Assembly (NCBI GenBank): GCA_020631105.1
Contig: JAHDHW010000011.1
Location: 1 to 60,121, forward strand
Direction: 5' to 3'
From: Saprospiraceae bacterium
GTDB lineage: Bacteria > Bacteroidota > Bacteroidia > Chitinophagales > Saprospiraceae
Length of the DNA: 60,121 nt
Position numbers and translations under genes: made by a program. The notes below the pieces were generated by a model. That model did not search any database. It was given only the letters and a program-made list of their open reading frames with translations, and was not told where the DNA came from. Positions 34,168 to 43,812 of the stretch are shown here, in pieces (positions within the stretch are counted from its first letter, which is position 1; every line of letters starts with the position of its first letter).

Positions 34168-35544
34168 ATGAAAAACCAATCACGACGATCTTTCCTCAAG
34201 CATACCGGAATAATTAGCGCCGGGTTTATCGGATTACAATCCCTGGTTGCCAGTTCTTTTTTATCCTGTGCTGCTTCGCCGCGTATTGGTGGTGATGTAA
34301 AATATGGCCCTCTCTTAGATGATCCACTTGGGGTGCTAAAATTACCAGAAGGGTTTTCTTATAAAGTGATTGCGCAGCAGGGAGATATAATGAATGATGG
34401 TTTTTTACACCCAGGTGCACCAGATGGTATGGCAACTTTTGCCGGACCAGATGGAAAAGTATTGATTGTTCGTAATCATGAATTGACGCCTAATGGTTTT
34501 AGCCCCTTTGGAAAAGAAAATGAGAAACTAGGCGAGGTCTCCAAAGAAAAATTTTATGATTATGGTAATGGAGAAATCCCCGGAATTGGTGGAACCACCA
34601 CTTTAGTTTTTAATGAAGATACGCAAGAACTAGAACAGGCTTCATTAAGCTTAATTGGTACAATCCGGAATTGTGCCGGCGGTCCTACGCCATGGGGAAC
34701 ATGGATAACCTGCGAAGAATTTTTCTGTAATGCAGAGCGAGGATTAGAACAAGAACACGGTTATTGTTTTGAAGTTCCGGCAACTGATCAAATTGGTTTG
34801 GCGGACCCTGTACCATTAAAAGCAATGGGTAAATTTAATCACGAAGCCGTTTGCGTTGATCCAAAAACGAGTATTGTTTACCTGACCGAAGATCAGCACG
34901 AAGGATTATTTTATCGATTTATTCCAGACGTAAAAGGAGACTTAAAGCAAGGCGGAAAATTACAAGCGCTGGTCTTACCAAAAAGTATTGGACGTGATAC
35001 TCGCAACTGGCCAGATAAAGAAAATGATTTTCCATTGAATCAATCCGTGGAAGTAAGCTGGATGGATTTAGAAGATATCAATCCAGTTGAAGATGATCTT
35101 CGAATTCGCGGGTATGCAGATGGCGCCGCTCGTTTTGCCAGAGGGGAAGGAATTTGGTTTGGTGATAATGAATTATACTTCGCGTGCACCAGTGGTGGAC
35201 AAAACAAAGGCGGTCAGGTATTCAGATATGTGCCCGGTGCGGATGAAACAGCTGGTGGAACATTAGAATTATACTTAGAACCTAACGATACCAAATTACT
35301 AAAGAGTTGTGATAATCTTACAGTAGCTCCATGGGGCGATTTAATGATTTGTGAAGATGATCCTCATCCATTTTTAGTTGGAGTTACGACGGATGGAGAA
35401 CTTTATAACTTTGCCGAAAACGTAGGGCATGCATCGGAGTTTGCAGGAGGTGTTTTTTCTCCTTCCGGAAAAACCTATTTCGTCAATATTCAAAAACCAG
35501 GATTGACGCTGGCTATTCAAGGGCCCTGGCAAGTAGAAAGCTAG
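34168..35544 (+). CDS. PhoX-family (DUF839) Tat-exported phosphatase-like protein
   Basis: This 458-residue protein opens with a clear Tat signal (RRSFLKHTGIISAGFIGLQSLVASSFLSC). The mature part follows the PhoX/DUF839 pattern: VRNHELTPNGF, GGTTTLVFNEDTQ, GTIRNCAGGPTPWGTWITCEE, GKFNHEAVCVDPKTSIVYLTED, GIWFGDNELYF and NLTVAPWGDLMICED. PhoX enzymes are Ca/Fe-dependent alkaline phosphatases that release phosphate from esters outside the cytoplasm. The conserved TPWGTWITCEE and EDDPHP acidic residues are in place. Activity is inferred from family membership only. It is 47 bp upstream of the M81 gene and may be co-transcribed. Confidence 0.88.
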   Translation: MKNQSRRSFLKHTGIISAGFIGLQSLVASSFLSCAASPRIGGDVKYGPLLDDPLGVLKLPEGFSYKVIAQQGDIMNDGFLHPGAPDGMATFAGPDGKVLIVRNHELTPNGFSPFGKENEKLGEVSKEKFYDYGNGEIPGIGGTTTLVFNEDTQELEQASLSLIGTIRNCAGGPTPWGTWITCEEFFCNAERGLEQEHGYCFEVPATDQIGLADPVPLKAMGKFNHEAVCVDPKTSIVYLTEDQHEGLFYRFIPDVKGDLKQGGKLQALVLPKSIGRDTRNWPDKENDFPLNQSVEVSWMDLEDINPVEDDLRIRGYADGAARFARGEGIWFGDNELYFACTSGGQNKGGQVFRYVPGADETAGGTLELYLEPNDTKLLKSCDNLTVAPWGDLMICEDDPHPFLVGVTTDGELYNFAENVGHASEFAGGVFSPSGKTYFVNIQKPGLTLAIQGPWQVES

Positions 35545-35591
35545 TCAACCGAAAAATCAATTTTATTTAATCGAAGTCTAAATTTTATTTT

Positions 35592-37157
35592 ATGCATTCC
35601 TCCTTGATTCGAATTTGTTGTCTCTTAGTTTTGAGTAGCTTATTTTCTTGCAGCGCTAAAGAAAAAGAAAACCAATTACCAAGAATAGCCATTGCTGGTT
35701 TTGCGATCGAGTCTAGTACCTTCTCGCCAGCAAAAACACAGGAAGAAGCATTCCACCCACGGTACAAAAAGAACATCTTTAATATGTACCCTTTTCTTTC
35801 GGAGAATGCGGAGCTACGCTCGAGAGCGAATTGGATTCCAACCTTAAGAGGACATGCGCTCCCCGGAGGAATTGTAACGAAAGAGAGTTATCAATCACTA
35901 CTGGATAAAACACTAAAACTTTTAAAAGACAGCTTACCGTATGATGGAGTTTTCTTTGATATCCACGGAGCAATGAGTGTGGAAGGATTGGACGACCCGG
36001 AAGGAGATTTGATTAAAAAGATTAGAGCAGTAGTCGGTTACGAAACAATGATTTCTACCAGCATGGATTTACATGGAAATGTATCCAAAGTACTGGCTCA
36101 AAACTCTGACCTCATTACCTGTTATCGAATGGCACCTCATGAAGATGCAATGGATTCTAAAAAACGCGCTGCTCAAAATTTAGTAGAACGACTAGAGAAT
36201 GGGAAAGGAAAGCCAAAGTATAAAGCCTGGGTAAAAGTACCTATTCTTTTGCCTGGTGAAAAAACAAGTACCCGGGTAGAACCTGGCAAAAGCCTCTATG
36301 CAAAAGTTAACCCTCTAACAGAGCAAGCCGGAGTAATAGATGCAGCTATTTGGATGGGCTATCCCTGGGCCGATGAACCAAGAAATCATGGCGTCGTCAT
36401 GGCGGTAGGTGACGATCAGGAACAAGTCGCGAAAGCCTCCGAAGAACTAGCGAATACTTTTTGGGATGTCAGAGATAAATTTGAATTCGTTGCGCCGACC
36501 ACAACCTTAGAAGAAAGTATACAAACTGCAATCAAGAGTGAAGACCGTCCATTTTTTATTAGTGACATGGGTGATAACCCAACCGCCGGTGGTGCGGGTG
36601 ATGTTACCTGGACCCTCAGAGAAATTCTTAATCATCCTGACTTTAGTAAAAACAAAGACCTTTCAATTATCTATGCTTCTATCCCTGGCCCCGAATTAGT
36701 GGAGGCTGCACAGGCTGTTGGTGTTGGTGGAAAAGTATCTGCTAAAGTTGGTGCAGCTGTTGATAACCGTTATGCTCCGCCAATCGAATTAACCGGGACC
36801 GTCAAGGCCATCAAAGAAGGAGATAAAAATGCGGAAGTTGAAGTGGTTGTACAAGTAAATAATGTCCACGTGATTGTTACAAAGAAGAGGAAGCCGTACC
36901 ATTACGAAAAAGATTTTACGGAATTAGAACTAGATCCCCGGACCGCTGATATTGTCTTTGTAAAGATTGGCTACCTGGTTCCTGAATTATACGATATTCA
37001 AAAAGGCTGGCTAATGGCACTGACTCCCGGTGGCGTGGATCAGGATCTCAAACGATTAGAGTATAAAAGAATTGAAAGACCAATGTTTCCTGTAGATACT
37101 TTTGATGAAATGCCGGACTTATCTGCGCAGTTTATTCCGCTTAGTGGAACGAAATAA
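35592..37157 (+). CDS. M81-family (MlrC-like) metallopeptidase lipoprotein
   Basis: A 521-residue protein of the microcystinase C (MlrC) family. It starts with a lipoprotein signal (LIRICCLLVLSSLFSC, Cys about residue 20). The family blocks are GFAIESSTFSPAKT, FFDIHGAMSVEGLDDPEG, TSMDLHGNVS, CYRMAPHEDAMDSKKRAA, SDMGDNPTAGGAGDVTWTLRE and the C-terminal RTADIVFVKIGYLVPELYD. The acidic and histidine residues of the putative zinc site (D and H in DIHG and DLHG) are kept. Members cleave linear microcystin-like peptides, but most have unknown substrates. It converges with the TonB receptor, with only 7 bp between stop codons. Confidence 0.88.
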   Translation: MHSSLIRICCLLVLSSLFSCSAKEKENQLPRIAIAGFAIESSTFSPAKTQEEAFHPRYKKNIFNMYPFLSENAELRSRANWIPTLRGHALPGGIVTKESYQSLLDKTLKLLKDSLPYDGVFFDIHGAMSVEGLDDPEGDLIKKIRAVVGYETMISTSMDLHGNVSKVLAQNSDLITCYRMAPHEDAMDSKKRAAQNLVERLENGKGKPKYKAWVKVPILLPGEKTSTRVEPGKSLYAKVNPLTEQAGVIDAAIWMGYPWADEPRNHGVVMAVGDDQEQVAKASEELANTFWDVRDKFEFVAPTTTLEESIQTAIKSEDRPFFISDMGDNPTAGGAGDVTWTLREILNHPDFSKNKDLSIIYASIPGPELVEAAQAVGVGGKVSAKVGAAVDNRYAPPIELTGTVKAIKEGDKNAEVEVVVQVNNVHVIVTKKRKPYHYEKDFTELELDPRTADIVFVKIGYLVPELYDIQKGWLMALTPGGVDQDLKRLEYKRIERPMFPVDTFDEMPDLSAQFIPLSGTK

Positions 37158-37164
37158 AATTACC

Positions 37165-39687
37165 TTATAACTCTACGCCTAAAGTTAAATAGAATGTCCG
37201 CGGTGCGGATGGAATAATTCCAGGGCCAGGATAACCTGTTGCTCTACGTGTAAAATAAACTTCATTCAAAACGTTATTTACTCCAGCTTCTAAACGAAAT
37301 TTTTTATAAGAATAAGAAGTAGAAAAATCCATCACACCATAAGAAGGAATGGCTCCGATAATACCACTTTGATTATCCTGTCTGTTTTGCGCTGCATTGG
37401 ATGCGTCGGAGAATTGTTCTGATAGAAAAGTATATTGCAGGCTTGTTCGAAAATTCTTGTAGCCAAAATTAATTCCACTCTTAAGATTAATACGCGGAAT
37501 AAACTCTACTTCGTTTCCTTCAACTCCAGCAATTTCAGAATCCAGGTAAGTAGAATTAGTGATTGCCAAATTAGTAAAAAGATTTAGACTATGATATTTT
37601 TTTGCTTCCAGATTTGGTTGCAAAATACTCCAATCCAAAAGACTCTCTAACCCATAAATAAATGCCCGGCCAATATTACCACGGAAGCGAATGATTCGAC
37701 CTGTTTCGACCGTAGCGCCCTCTGCCGTAATTCTAGTTTGTGGTCGGAGCACCTCTCCCAAACGATCATTATACAATAGACTAAACGTATTCACGTCAAA
37801 GCGAACATTTTTTACCTGACCTCTGATTCCGAGATCTGCATTAAAGCCATTTTCGTCCGTAATGTTCGGATCAATCTGATAAGAAGGATTCACCGTGCGA
37901 ATATCATTGAAAGTAACGGACCGATAGTTTTGAGAAATGTTCGCATAAGTTTCTACACCTTCAAGCGGCGTATAACTTAATCCCAGTCCAAGCAATAATC
38001 GATTACGATTAAAAACCCGATCATCCATAAACACTTCATTCCGAATCGCATTACCTGCTAAATCAAAATCAATAGCTCGAAACATACCATCACTTTCTGT
38101 TCGAATATATTCATATCGTAGACCCGGCGTTATTGAAAATTTATCATTCAGATAAAAAATGTGCTCTCCGAAAAAAGCATAATTTAAATTCGGAAAATCA
38201 AAATCAGATTGATTTGGATAATCTGCAAAGCTTGTATTTTGTAAAGAGAAATCTGCATCCGAACCATTAGAGCCCGCACCTTGCAAACTATTATTATCAG
38301 ACTGATAAAACTTAGAGCCAACTAAAAATACAGCTCGCTTACCTGCGAGACGATAGCGATGTAAGAGCCTCGCTTCACTCCCCCAATTTTGAAATTTACT
38401 TTTTAATAAATCCCGAGGTGCGTTTAGATCATCAGTTTGTGAAACCCGGTTTGTTCGAAAACCAATGGCATTACGTTGTGCATCCAGACCAAAGAACTGT
38501 AATGAAAAATCAGTCTTCGTAGAAAATTTATGTTGGAGTTGTACTGCCCAAAGTTTCCAGTCTACCTCAAACCAGTTTCGGGTACGATTACTAAAATTAG
38601 CATCTTCATAAAATTGAGCATCCGTCAAACCGCCAGCTTGTTGAGCCAAATATTTTAAATAAGTAGCTTCTAGTTTTATAGAAGTCCTTTCGGAAAATTT
38701 ATAATTAAGTTGTCCGAAAAAATTATTAGAGGAGAAACCAGCGTTAGGACGAAAGTCTTCTCCGCGTTTATAATTGAAATAAGTGTAGTAGGAAAATTTT
38801 CCTACCGTTCCACTCAAAGAATTGAAAGAAGTAAAGAGCGCATTTGAACCGACCGTTTGACGAGAGACCAGACTTATTTTTTGCAGTGGATTGGGTGCTT
38901 TAAATTTAAAATTTACCAGGCCACCGAATTGGGTGCCGTACTGAAGTGATGCGGCGCCACGAATAACCTGAATTTCTTCCAGCGCTTCCGCCGGAGGCGA
39001 GTAATAACTTTCCGGGTAACCCAAAACATCCGCAGAAATATCGTAACCGTTTTGGCGGGTATTAAAACTAGCGGTACGATTTGGGTCGAGGCCACGACCG
39101 CCAATGTTTAATTGCAGACCAGCGTCATTGCCTTCATAAATATTAAGGCCGGCAATTTGTGCATAAATCTGCCGAGCATTATTAGCCGCAGCATTCATTA
39201 CTTTCTGATCTAACAAAATTACTTCTGTCTTTTTACCAGCAAAAATTGCAGTGCCTTCTACAGAGCGTAAGCGGCGCAAACTAAACTGCTTTTCTTTTTC
39301 AATAGAGACCGTTACTTCATTAAGATCATATTCTAATTTGCGGAGAACAATATTAAGGTCGAAAGGATTGGTTTTTATACTGATAGATTGTTGAATCGTT
39401 TCGTAACCGAGTAAAAAAATAATCACTTCATAATCTCCCTCGTTTAACACAGGTGTTATAAAACGACCATTGCGATCCGTAGTATAAGTTGCTGAGTTCG
39501 GTAAGAGTAATATCTCTACATTTTTAATGGCTGCTCCACTTTCATCCGTAATTAACCCTTTGATTTCTCCTTGTGCCAGAACTGCCCCGCAGGTCAACCA
39601 ACAAAAGAATATTAATAAGGATACTCTGATGCCTGCGGCTATTCCGCTGATCCCACCGTGCTCCGTCTTTTCCGAATCTTCCTGCAT
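37165..39687 (-). CDS. TonB-dependent outer-membrane receptor (iron/FecA-like)
   Basis: This 840-residue receptor from the ATG at 39687 has a signal region ending WLTCGAVLAQG, then a carboxypeptidase-regulatory-like domain (about 40-120; GLITDESGAAIKNVEILLLPN). A plug domain (about 130-250; NARQIYAQIAGLNIYEGNDAGLQLNIGGRGLDPNRT, ALEEIQVIRGAASLQYGTQFGG) and a 22-strand barrel ending in aromatic FYLTLGVEL complete it. The sequence resembles FecA-type ferric-chelate receptors. A TTG overlapping the preceding HTTM stop could start five residues earlier. It is the last gene of a four-gene minus-strand cluster with DUF4856, imelysin and HTTM genes, which points to iron or another metal chelate as cargo. 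Confidence 0.93.
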   Translation of the reverse strand: MQEDSEKTEHGGISGIAAGIRVSLLIFFCWLTCGAVLAQGEIKGLITDESGAAIKNVEILLLPNSATYTTDRNGRFITPVLNEGDYEVIIFLLGYETIQQSISIKTNPFDLNIVLRKLEYDLNEVTVSIEKEKQFSLRRLRSVEGTAIFAGKKTEVILLDQKVMNAAANNARQIYAQIAGLNIYEGNDAGLQLNIGGRGLDPNRTASFNTRQNGYDISADVLGYPESYYSPPAEALEEIQVIRGAASLQYGTQFGGLVNFKFKAPNPLQKISLVSRQTVGSNALFTSFNSLSGTVGKFSYYTYFNYKRGEDFRPNAGFSSNNFFGQLNYKFSERTSIKLEATYLKYLAQQAGGLTDAQFYEDANFSNRTRNWFEVDWKLWAVQLQHKFSTKTDFSLQFFGLDAQRNAIGFRTNRVSQTDDLNAPRDLLKSKFQNWGSEARLLHRYRLAGKRAVFLVGSKFYQSDNNSLQGAGSNGSDADFSLQNTSFADYPNQSDFDFPNLNYAFFGEHIFYLNDKFSITPGLRYEYIRTESDGMFRAIDFDLAGNAIRNEVFMDDRVFNRNRLLLGLGLSYTPLEGVETYANISQNYRSVTFNDIRTVNPSYQIDPNITDENGFNADLGIRGQVKNVRFDVNTFSLLYNDRLGEVLRPQTRITAEGATVETGRIIRFRGNIGRAFIYGLESLLDWSILQPNLEAKKYHSLNLFTNLAITNSTYLDSEIAGVEGNEVEFIPRINLKSGINFGYKNFRTSLQYTFLSEQFSDASNAAQNRQDNQSGIIGAIPSYGVMDFSTSYSYKKFRLEAGVNNVLNEVYFTRRATGYPGPGIIPSAPRTFYLTLGVEL

Positions 39688-39698
39688 AATATTATTTT

Positions 39699-41141
39699 TC
39701 AAAAACCTTTGATCTCTCCTTTAAATGGTAAAATAAAAGTCTTGGGTTTTAGTGATGGTTTTATTGTAGTTAAATCAACTTTAGGATCAATAAAAGGTTC
39801 ACTCCTGCGACCGTTCAAGGCAACGTAACTTTCTACATAAATCTGCGGATCACGAATACCTTCCCTTTGATAATGTTGTTCTAAGTGATGTGCATATTCT
39901 AGTATGAAGTCCGGCTGTGTAGCCATTTGTTTTTCCTGAAGTGGATGAAGGAAGTTTCCGTTTTGAACATAAAAGCTACGATCTGTATCTGGATCAATAA
40001 CTTTGAAATTCGCATACCCTGCTTTTTCCATTAACATCACTCTCCACGAAAAACGATACCCTTCCTCTGTCCAAAATAATTCCCCCTCATAGAGTAAATG
40101 CCGAAAAGGAATAAGGAGTTGTACAATAAAAAAGAGTGAAAGCACTGCTAGCGTAAACTTTCTAGCTGTAGTATTTTTTGGAGTAGTAACTGTTTTAGAT
40201 TCTATTGATAAGTTAGGCTTCGATGAATTGGATTCGGAGTACGGAAGAGTTGTTTGTCCGAAGGATACGATTGGACGACGGAGCTCGGCGAATGAAAAAG
40301 ATCGCCAAAGATTATTAATCCAGTTGAAAACTTGTTGGTAAGTACTCGCTTCAAAGAAGATCAAAGCACTTGCAATCATTACCCACGGAAAAATACCAAT
40401 CGGAAATAATATCCAGGTCAATATGTGAAATACAACTACCGCGACGAATGCAATTTTTCGAGTAGCACTAAACCAAAGTAAAAAAGGAATGGTCAAGTCA
40501 TAAAGCATGCCGCTCCAACTAAATAAATAATGAAAACTTTCTTTCTGTAAAAGTGCACCCAAGACCGGAAGGTCATACTTAGCTTTTAACCAAATCGAAA
40601 GTGGTTGCGCTTCTAATAACCAGTCAGAGTTAAGCTTTGCCAGGCCCGCATAAAACCAAACGATAGACAACATGAACTTAATAGAATCAATACTCCAACG
40701 AGGAATGTTCGGGGAAAGATTGTATCGCCTTGAGTCAAATGAGTATCGAGCATTAGCAGGTAAAAAACACAGGATAAAAGCGATACAACTTACAAAGTAA
40801 TAATGATTCAGATAGTTGGTTTTATCCATCAATTCGATATAGCTAAAGCTAAGAAAGAACGTAATAATTGCTAATCGATACTGCCAGCCAATCATCACGA
40901 AAAAAGCAGATAAGCCACAAAGAAAAAATAAACCATAAGTATAATCCCCTAATGGTTTTACCCATTCAAAGCCGAGATAGGAAAAGAAAAAATCCGGTGC
41001 TACATAAAGCTGTTCAATCCAACCATAATATTGAAATCGCAGCATGCTAAAGCACATGATCCCACCAAAAAGAATACGGAATACCGCTAATGGCGCAGCA
41101 TCCGTATTACTATTCAGATATTTTGAGAGGATCAATCTCAC
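39699..41141 (-). CDS. HTTM-domain protein, vitamin K-dependent gamma-carboxylase homologue
   Basis: A 480-residue membrane protein with about eight helices in the first 320 residues. The segment ELMDKTNYLNHYYF (K107, H113) corresponds to the region around the catalytic lysine of human gamma-glutamyl carboxylase. FYAGLAKLNSDWL near residue 165 matches another conserved block. The C-terminal ~150 residues are soluble and include IDPDTDRSFYV and HHLEQHYQREGIRDPQIYVESYVALNGR, also typical of the family. Bacterial homologues have no proven substrate. The gene appears to start with GTG at 41141, 24 bp after the imelysin gene, and lies immediately before the TonB receptor, so it is part of that operon. 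Confidence 0.87.
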   Translation of the reverse strand: MRLILSKYLNSNTDAAPLAVFRILFGGIMCFSMLRFQYYGWIEQLYVAPDFFFSYLGFEWVKPLGDYTYGLFFLCGLSAFFVMIGWQYRLAIITFFLSFSYIELMDKTNYLNHYYFVSCIAFILCFLPANARYSFDSRRYNLSPNIPRWSIDSIKFMLSIVWFYAGLAKLNSDWLLEAQPLSIWLKAKYDLPVLGALLQKESFHYLFSWSGMLYDLTIPFLLWFSATRKIAFVAVVVFHILTWILFPIGIFPWVMIASALIFFEASTYQQVFNWINNLWRSFSFAELRRPIVSFGQTTLPYSESNSSKPNLSIESKTVTTPKNTTARKFTLAVLSLFFIVQLLIPFRHLLYEGELFWTEEGYRFSWRVMLMEKAGYANFKVIDPDTDRSFYVQNGNFLHPLQEKQMATQPDFILEYAHHLEQHYQREGIRDPQIYVESYVALNGRRSEPFIDPKVDLTTIKPSLKPKTFILPFKGEIKGF

Positions 41142-41165
41142 CCCCGGTTATTTTATTTTTGTTAA

Positions 41166-42281
41166 TCAATCACCATCCGCATCTACGAAATCTACGTTGA
41201 TATTAAAAGCTTGCAGCATGTCTACTTTCAAAGGCACAACGTTCAGTTGAAGTTGATCGTAGGTCGCTAACATTTTGGTATTATCATTTTCAACTTGTGT
41301 ACTAAAATTATCATCCAGCTCGCTAGCGGTTGTTCTTGCTGCCTCAAACTGATTGTTAATAATCGTACTTAAGTTTTGTCCGTCTTTTTGAATTTCAAGA
41401 TAGTCGAGATAAGATTTCAGACTTTCCGTATTTGAATTTCCGGTAGTATGTGTACCATTGAAAAATGCCTGAACGGCATCGAGCGCTCTGTTAAGGAGTG
41501 CTTTACTTTTATCTTTTGAATAAAGACCTTCTACATTTTGAGGTAGAGCCGATCCGGAAAAAACACCAGCAGGAATACCGATTTTACCCGCACGTAAATG
41601 TCGCTCATAATAGAAGATGTAATCGTTAACTAGTTTGTCAACCGAAGCTGTGGCAGCATTCCCTGTATTATTAACAAACTCATCTCGATAAGTATCCGTC
41701 CAATCCGCAAGTACCGCTTGAATCAAACTATCAATCCGTAAGGTCAGTGCTTTTAGATATTGAAGATAAGCGTCAGCATTAGCGTCAGTTTGATAAAACT
41801 CGATAAGCGCATCTTGTCCATCTGCAATACCAAACAGTAAATAATCCAAAGCCGGAAAACCTTGCGTAGCAATCTGAGAAGGTAATTCTAAGTTATAATC
41901 TCCTTCGAGAACATTATTATTTAATGCATCAACATCCGTTGGATAAATATTCAGGTTGTTCGTAAGGCGCAGCTCTTCCGCTTTACCAATTTCAAACATG
42001 GAAACATCTTGAAAGTGTAAATAAGCATCTTCCCAGGCAGAAACTAAATTTGTATAGTTTGTAGCATCTGGCGTTTCAGAAAAACTAGCCCCGGCTTCTT
42101 TCAGTGTATTGGTCTTTTCTGCTAAAGCGGTATAACCGGGAATGATAAAATTATCGGCCCAGTTAAAAAGCATTTCCTGTCGATCAAAATTATCAACAGG
42201 TTCGTTCCCGCCTCCAGGTTGTTCATCATCACCACAGGCGAAAGTCAGACTTAGTAGTGCTAAAAAAAATAGTCTCTTCAT
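41166..42281 (-). CDS. Imelysin-family lipoprotein
   Basis: From the ATG at 42281 the 371-residue protein begins with a lipoprotein signal (MKRLFFLALLSLTFAC) followed by an acidic Gly-rich linker. The imelysin/IrpA-like helical fold is shown by DVSMFEIGKAEELRLTNNLNIYPTD, QGFPALDYLLFG and the long helical C-terminal half. The GxHxxE motif of insulin-cleaving imelysins is replaced by GFPALD, so a protease role is unlikely and an iron-regulated periplasmic metal-binding role fits better. It lies between DUF4856 and HTTM genes. Earlier in-frame ATGs (42308, 42302) would extend the hydrophobic leader and are less likely. Confidence 0.9.
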   Translation of the reverse strand: MKRLFFLALLSLTFACGDDEQPGGGNEPVDNFDRQEMLFNWADNFIIPGYTALAEKTNTLKEAGASFSETPDATNYTNLVSAWEDAYLHFQDVSMFEIGKAEELRLTNNLNIYPTDVDALNNNVLEGDYNLELPSQIATQGFPALDYLLFGIADGQDALIEFYQTDANADAYLQYLKALTLRIDSLIQAVLADWTDTYRDEFVNNTGNAATASVDKLVNDYIFYYERHLRAGKIGIPAGVFSGSALPQNVEGLYSKDKSKALLNRALDAVQAFFNGTHTTGNSNTESLKSYLDYLEIQKDGQNLSTIINNQFEAARTTASELDDNFSTQVENDNTKMLATYDQLQLNVVPLKVDMLQAFNINVDFVDADGD

Positions 42282-42372
42282 TGTTATTAAATTCTCTTTC
42301 ATATACAAAGAGGTAGCCTATGTTTATAGACTACCTTAACTATGCTGGAAATTAAATATTGATATATGGCAT

Positions 42373-43584
42373 TTATTCTTTTGCTTGTGCTACCGTGAAA
42401 TCAAATTCAGCAGCAATCGTTTCTGCAATTGCATCTAAGGTAGATGCTTCTACATCCCAAAAACCATTTGGTCCATCGTCCATAAGGTTCGCTATGAAGT
42501 TGTCAACATCTTCAAGTGTAAAGTATGGTGTGTTCGACCCTGGACGGCGAGTAAATTGTAAGCTGTAGATAAAACCGTATCCTTCACTCAGGTCATGAAA
42601 TGCACTTCCAGTGCTACCATTTTCAAATGCTAATTTAGCTTGTTGTAAATAGTATACTGCGCGGATGGCGATTACCTCAGAAAGCTTTTCGCGGATAATA
42701 TCAGCTTGTTCATCTCTGATATCATAAGCCCCTGCAACGATGGCAGCTCTTCCTTTTTTGAAAGCATCATAAACCGTAGTAGCAATTCCGGCAAAATCAG
42801 CGTCATCTTCAACACGGGATAGATACTTGTTTAAAAAACTATCATCCGCACCAAGGGTAGCATTGGGATTAGCAGAATCCGAAGCTGTTCCGTAAAGGTA
42901 GCCATAGGCTTCGTCCCATTTGTGCTCCATACTGGTATATGCTTTCTCATCTTCGGTAATACCAGCATCATTATTAGCAAGGTTTTCGCCGGCATCAAGT
43001 ACTGCAGGACTTAAATAATTATTGAGCATTTGATCGAGCATAAGTGCTCCAATCAAGCCTTTGTTTACAGCTTGATTGTATTCGAGTCCAGATGCATTTA
43101 TATAACGAACGGAGGTTCCATCGGCAATTTGCCCGGCTTTACCAGCTTCGGCTAATTCATTTTGATTTGGAAAGACTTCATCAACCTGTGCCTCGATCCA
43201 CTGTGTAAAGTCTCCCTTTATTCTTGCGGCATCAACGGTATTTGCGGCAAAATAATCTGCAGAAGCAGCCACCTTAGAACGAATACTTTTTGTAGAAGCA
43301 TTCAATGCTGCATCTTCAAAAGGATTCGCATCGCTACCATCAGCTGTTTCATTGGCATACATTTCCAAAAGTCTTTCTTTACTTTCTCCGAAGTCTTTCA
43401 AAGCGCTGATCAATGCTTCACCCATTTGAATACGGGTAGTCTGACCACTAAAAGAAACAGTACTTGAGCCATCACGCTCAAAAGCATAAGTCGCAGGGGT
43501 ATCAATGACCACCATATTGTCATCGTCATCACAAGCCGTGAAAAAGCAGCTAAGAATTAATAAGTAGAGGAAAGCCTTTTGCAT
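42373..43584 (-). CDS. DUF4856 lipoprotein
   Basis: A 403-residue lipoprotein (MQKAFLYLLILSCFFTACDDDDN) of the DUF4856 family. Typical features are YAFERDGSSTVSFSGQTTRI at the mature N-terminus, a helical body with SVRYINASGLEYNQAVNKGLIGALMLDQMLNNYLSP, and KWDEAYGYLYG. Members are found beside imelysins and TonB receptors in Bacteroidota and are presumed to work in iron uptake; no biochemical role is established that I know. It is the first gene of the cluster, preceded by 341 bp with a long inverted repeat that may be regulatory. It ends 92 bp before the imelysin start. Confidence 0.87.
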   Translation of the reverse strand: MQKAFLYLLILSCFFTACDDDDNMVVIDTPATYAFERDGSSTVSFSGQTTRIQMGEALISALKDFGESKERLLEMYANETADGSDANPFEDAALNASTKSIRSKVAASADYFAANTVDAARIKGDFTQWIEAQVDEVFPNQNELAEAGKAGQIADGTSVRYINASGLEYNQAVNKGLIGALMLDQMLNNYLSPAVLDAGENLANNDAGITEDEKAYTSMEHKWDEAYGYLYGTASDSANPNATLGADDSFLNKYLSRVEDDADFAGIATTVYDAFKKGRAAIVAGAYDIRDEQADIIREKLSEVIAIRAVYYLQQAKLAFENGSTGSAFHDLSEGYGFIYSLQFTRRPGSNTPYFTLEDVDNFIANLMDDGPNGFWDVEASTLDAIAETIAAEFDFTVAQAKE

Positions 43585-43812
43585 TGTTAAATTAAGTTTA
43601 ATTAGATTAAGTCTAAATAACTAACGATGCAAAGATAGTTATGAGAAAGAGTTTGTACAATACCGAAATTCTTGAAATTTATAATACCTAACTTTAGGTA
43701 CTGCACACTACAATAAGGTAGTATTAGGTAGGAAAACCGTCCTAATTTTTATCAGAGCGGTTTATAATTGGTGCTAAATGATTTTACTTGGTCGAAAATA
43801 ATTATGACTAAT

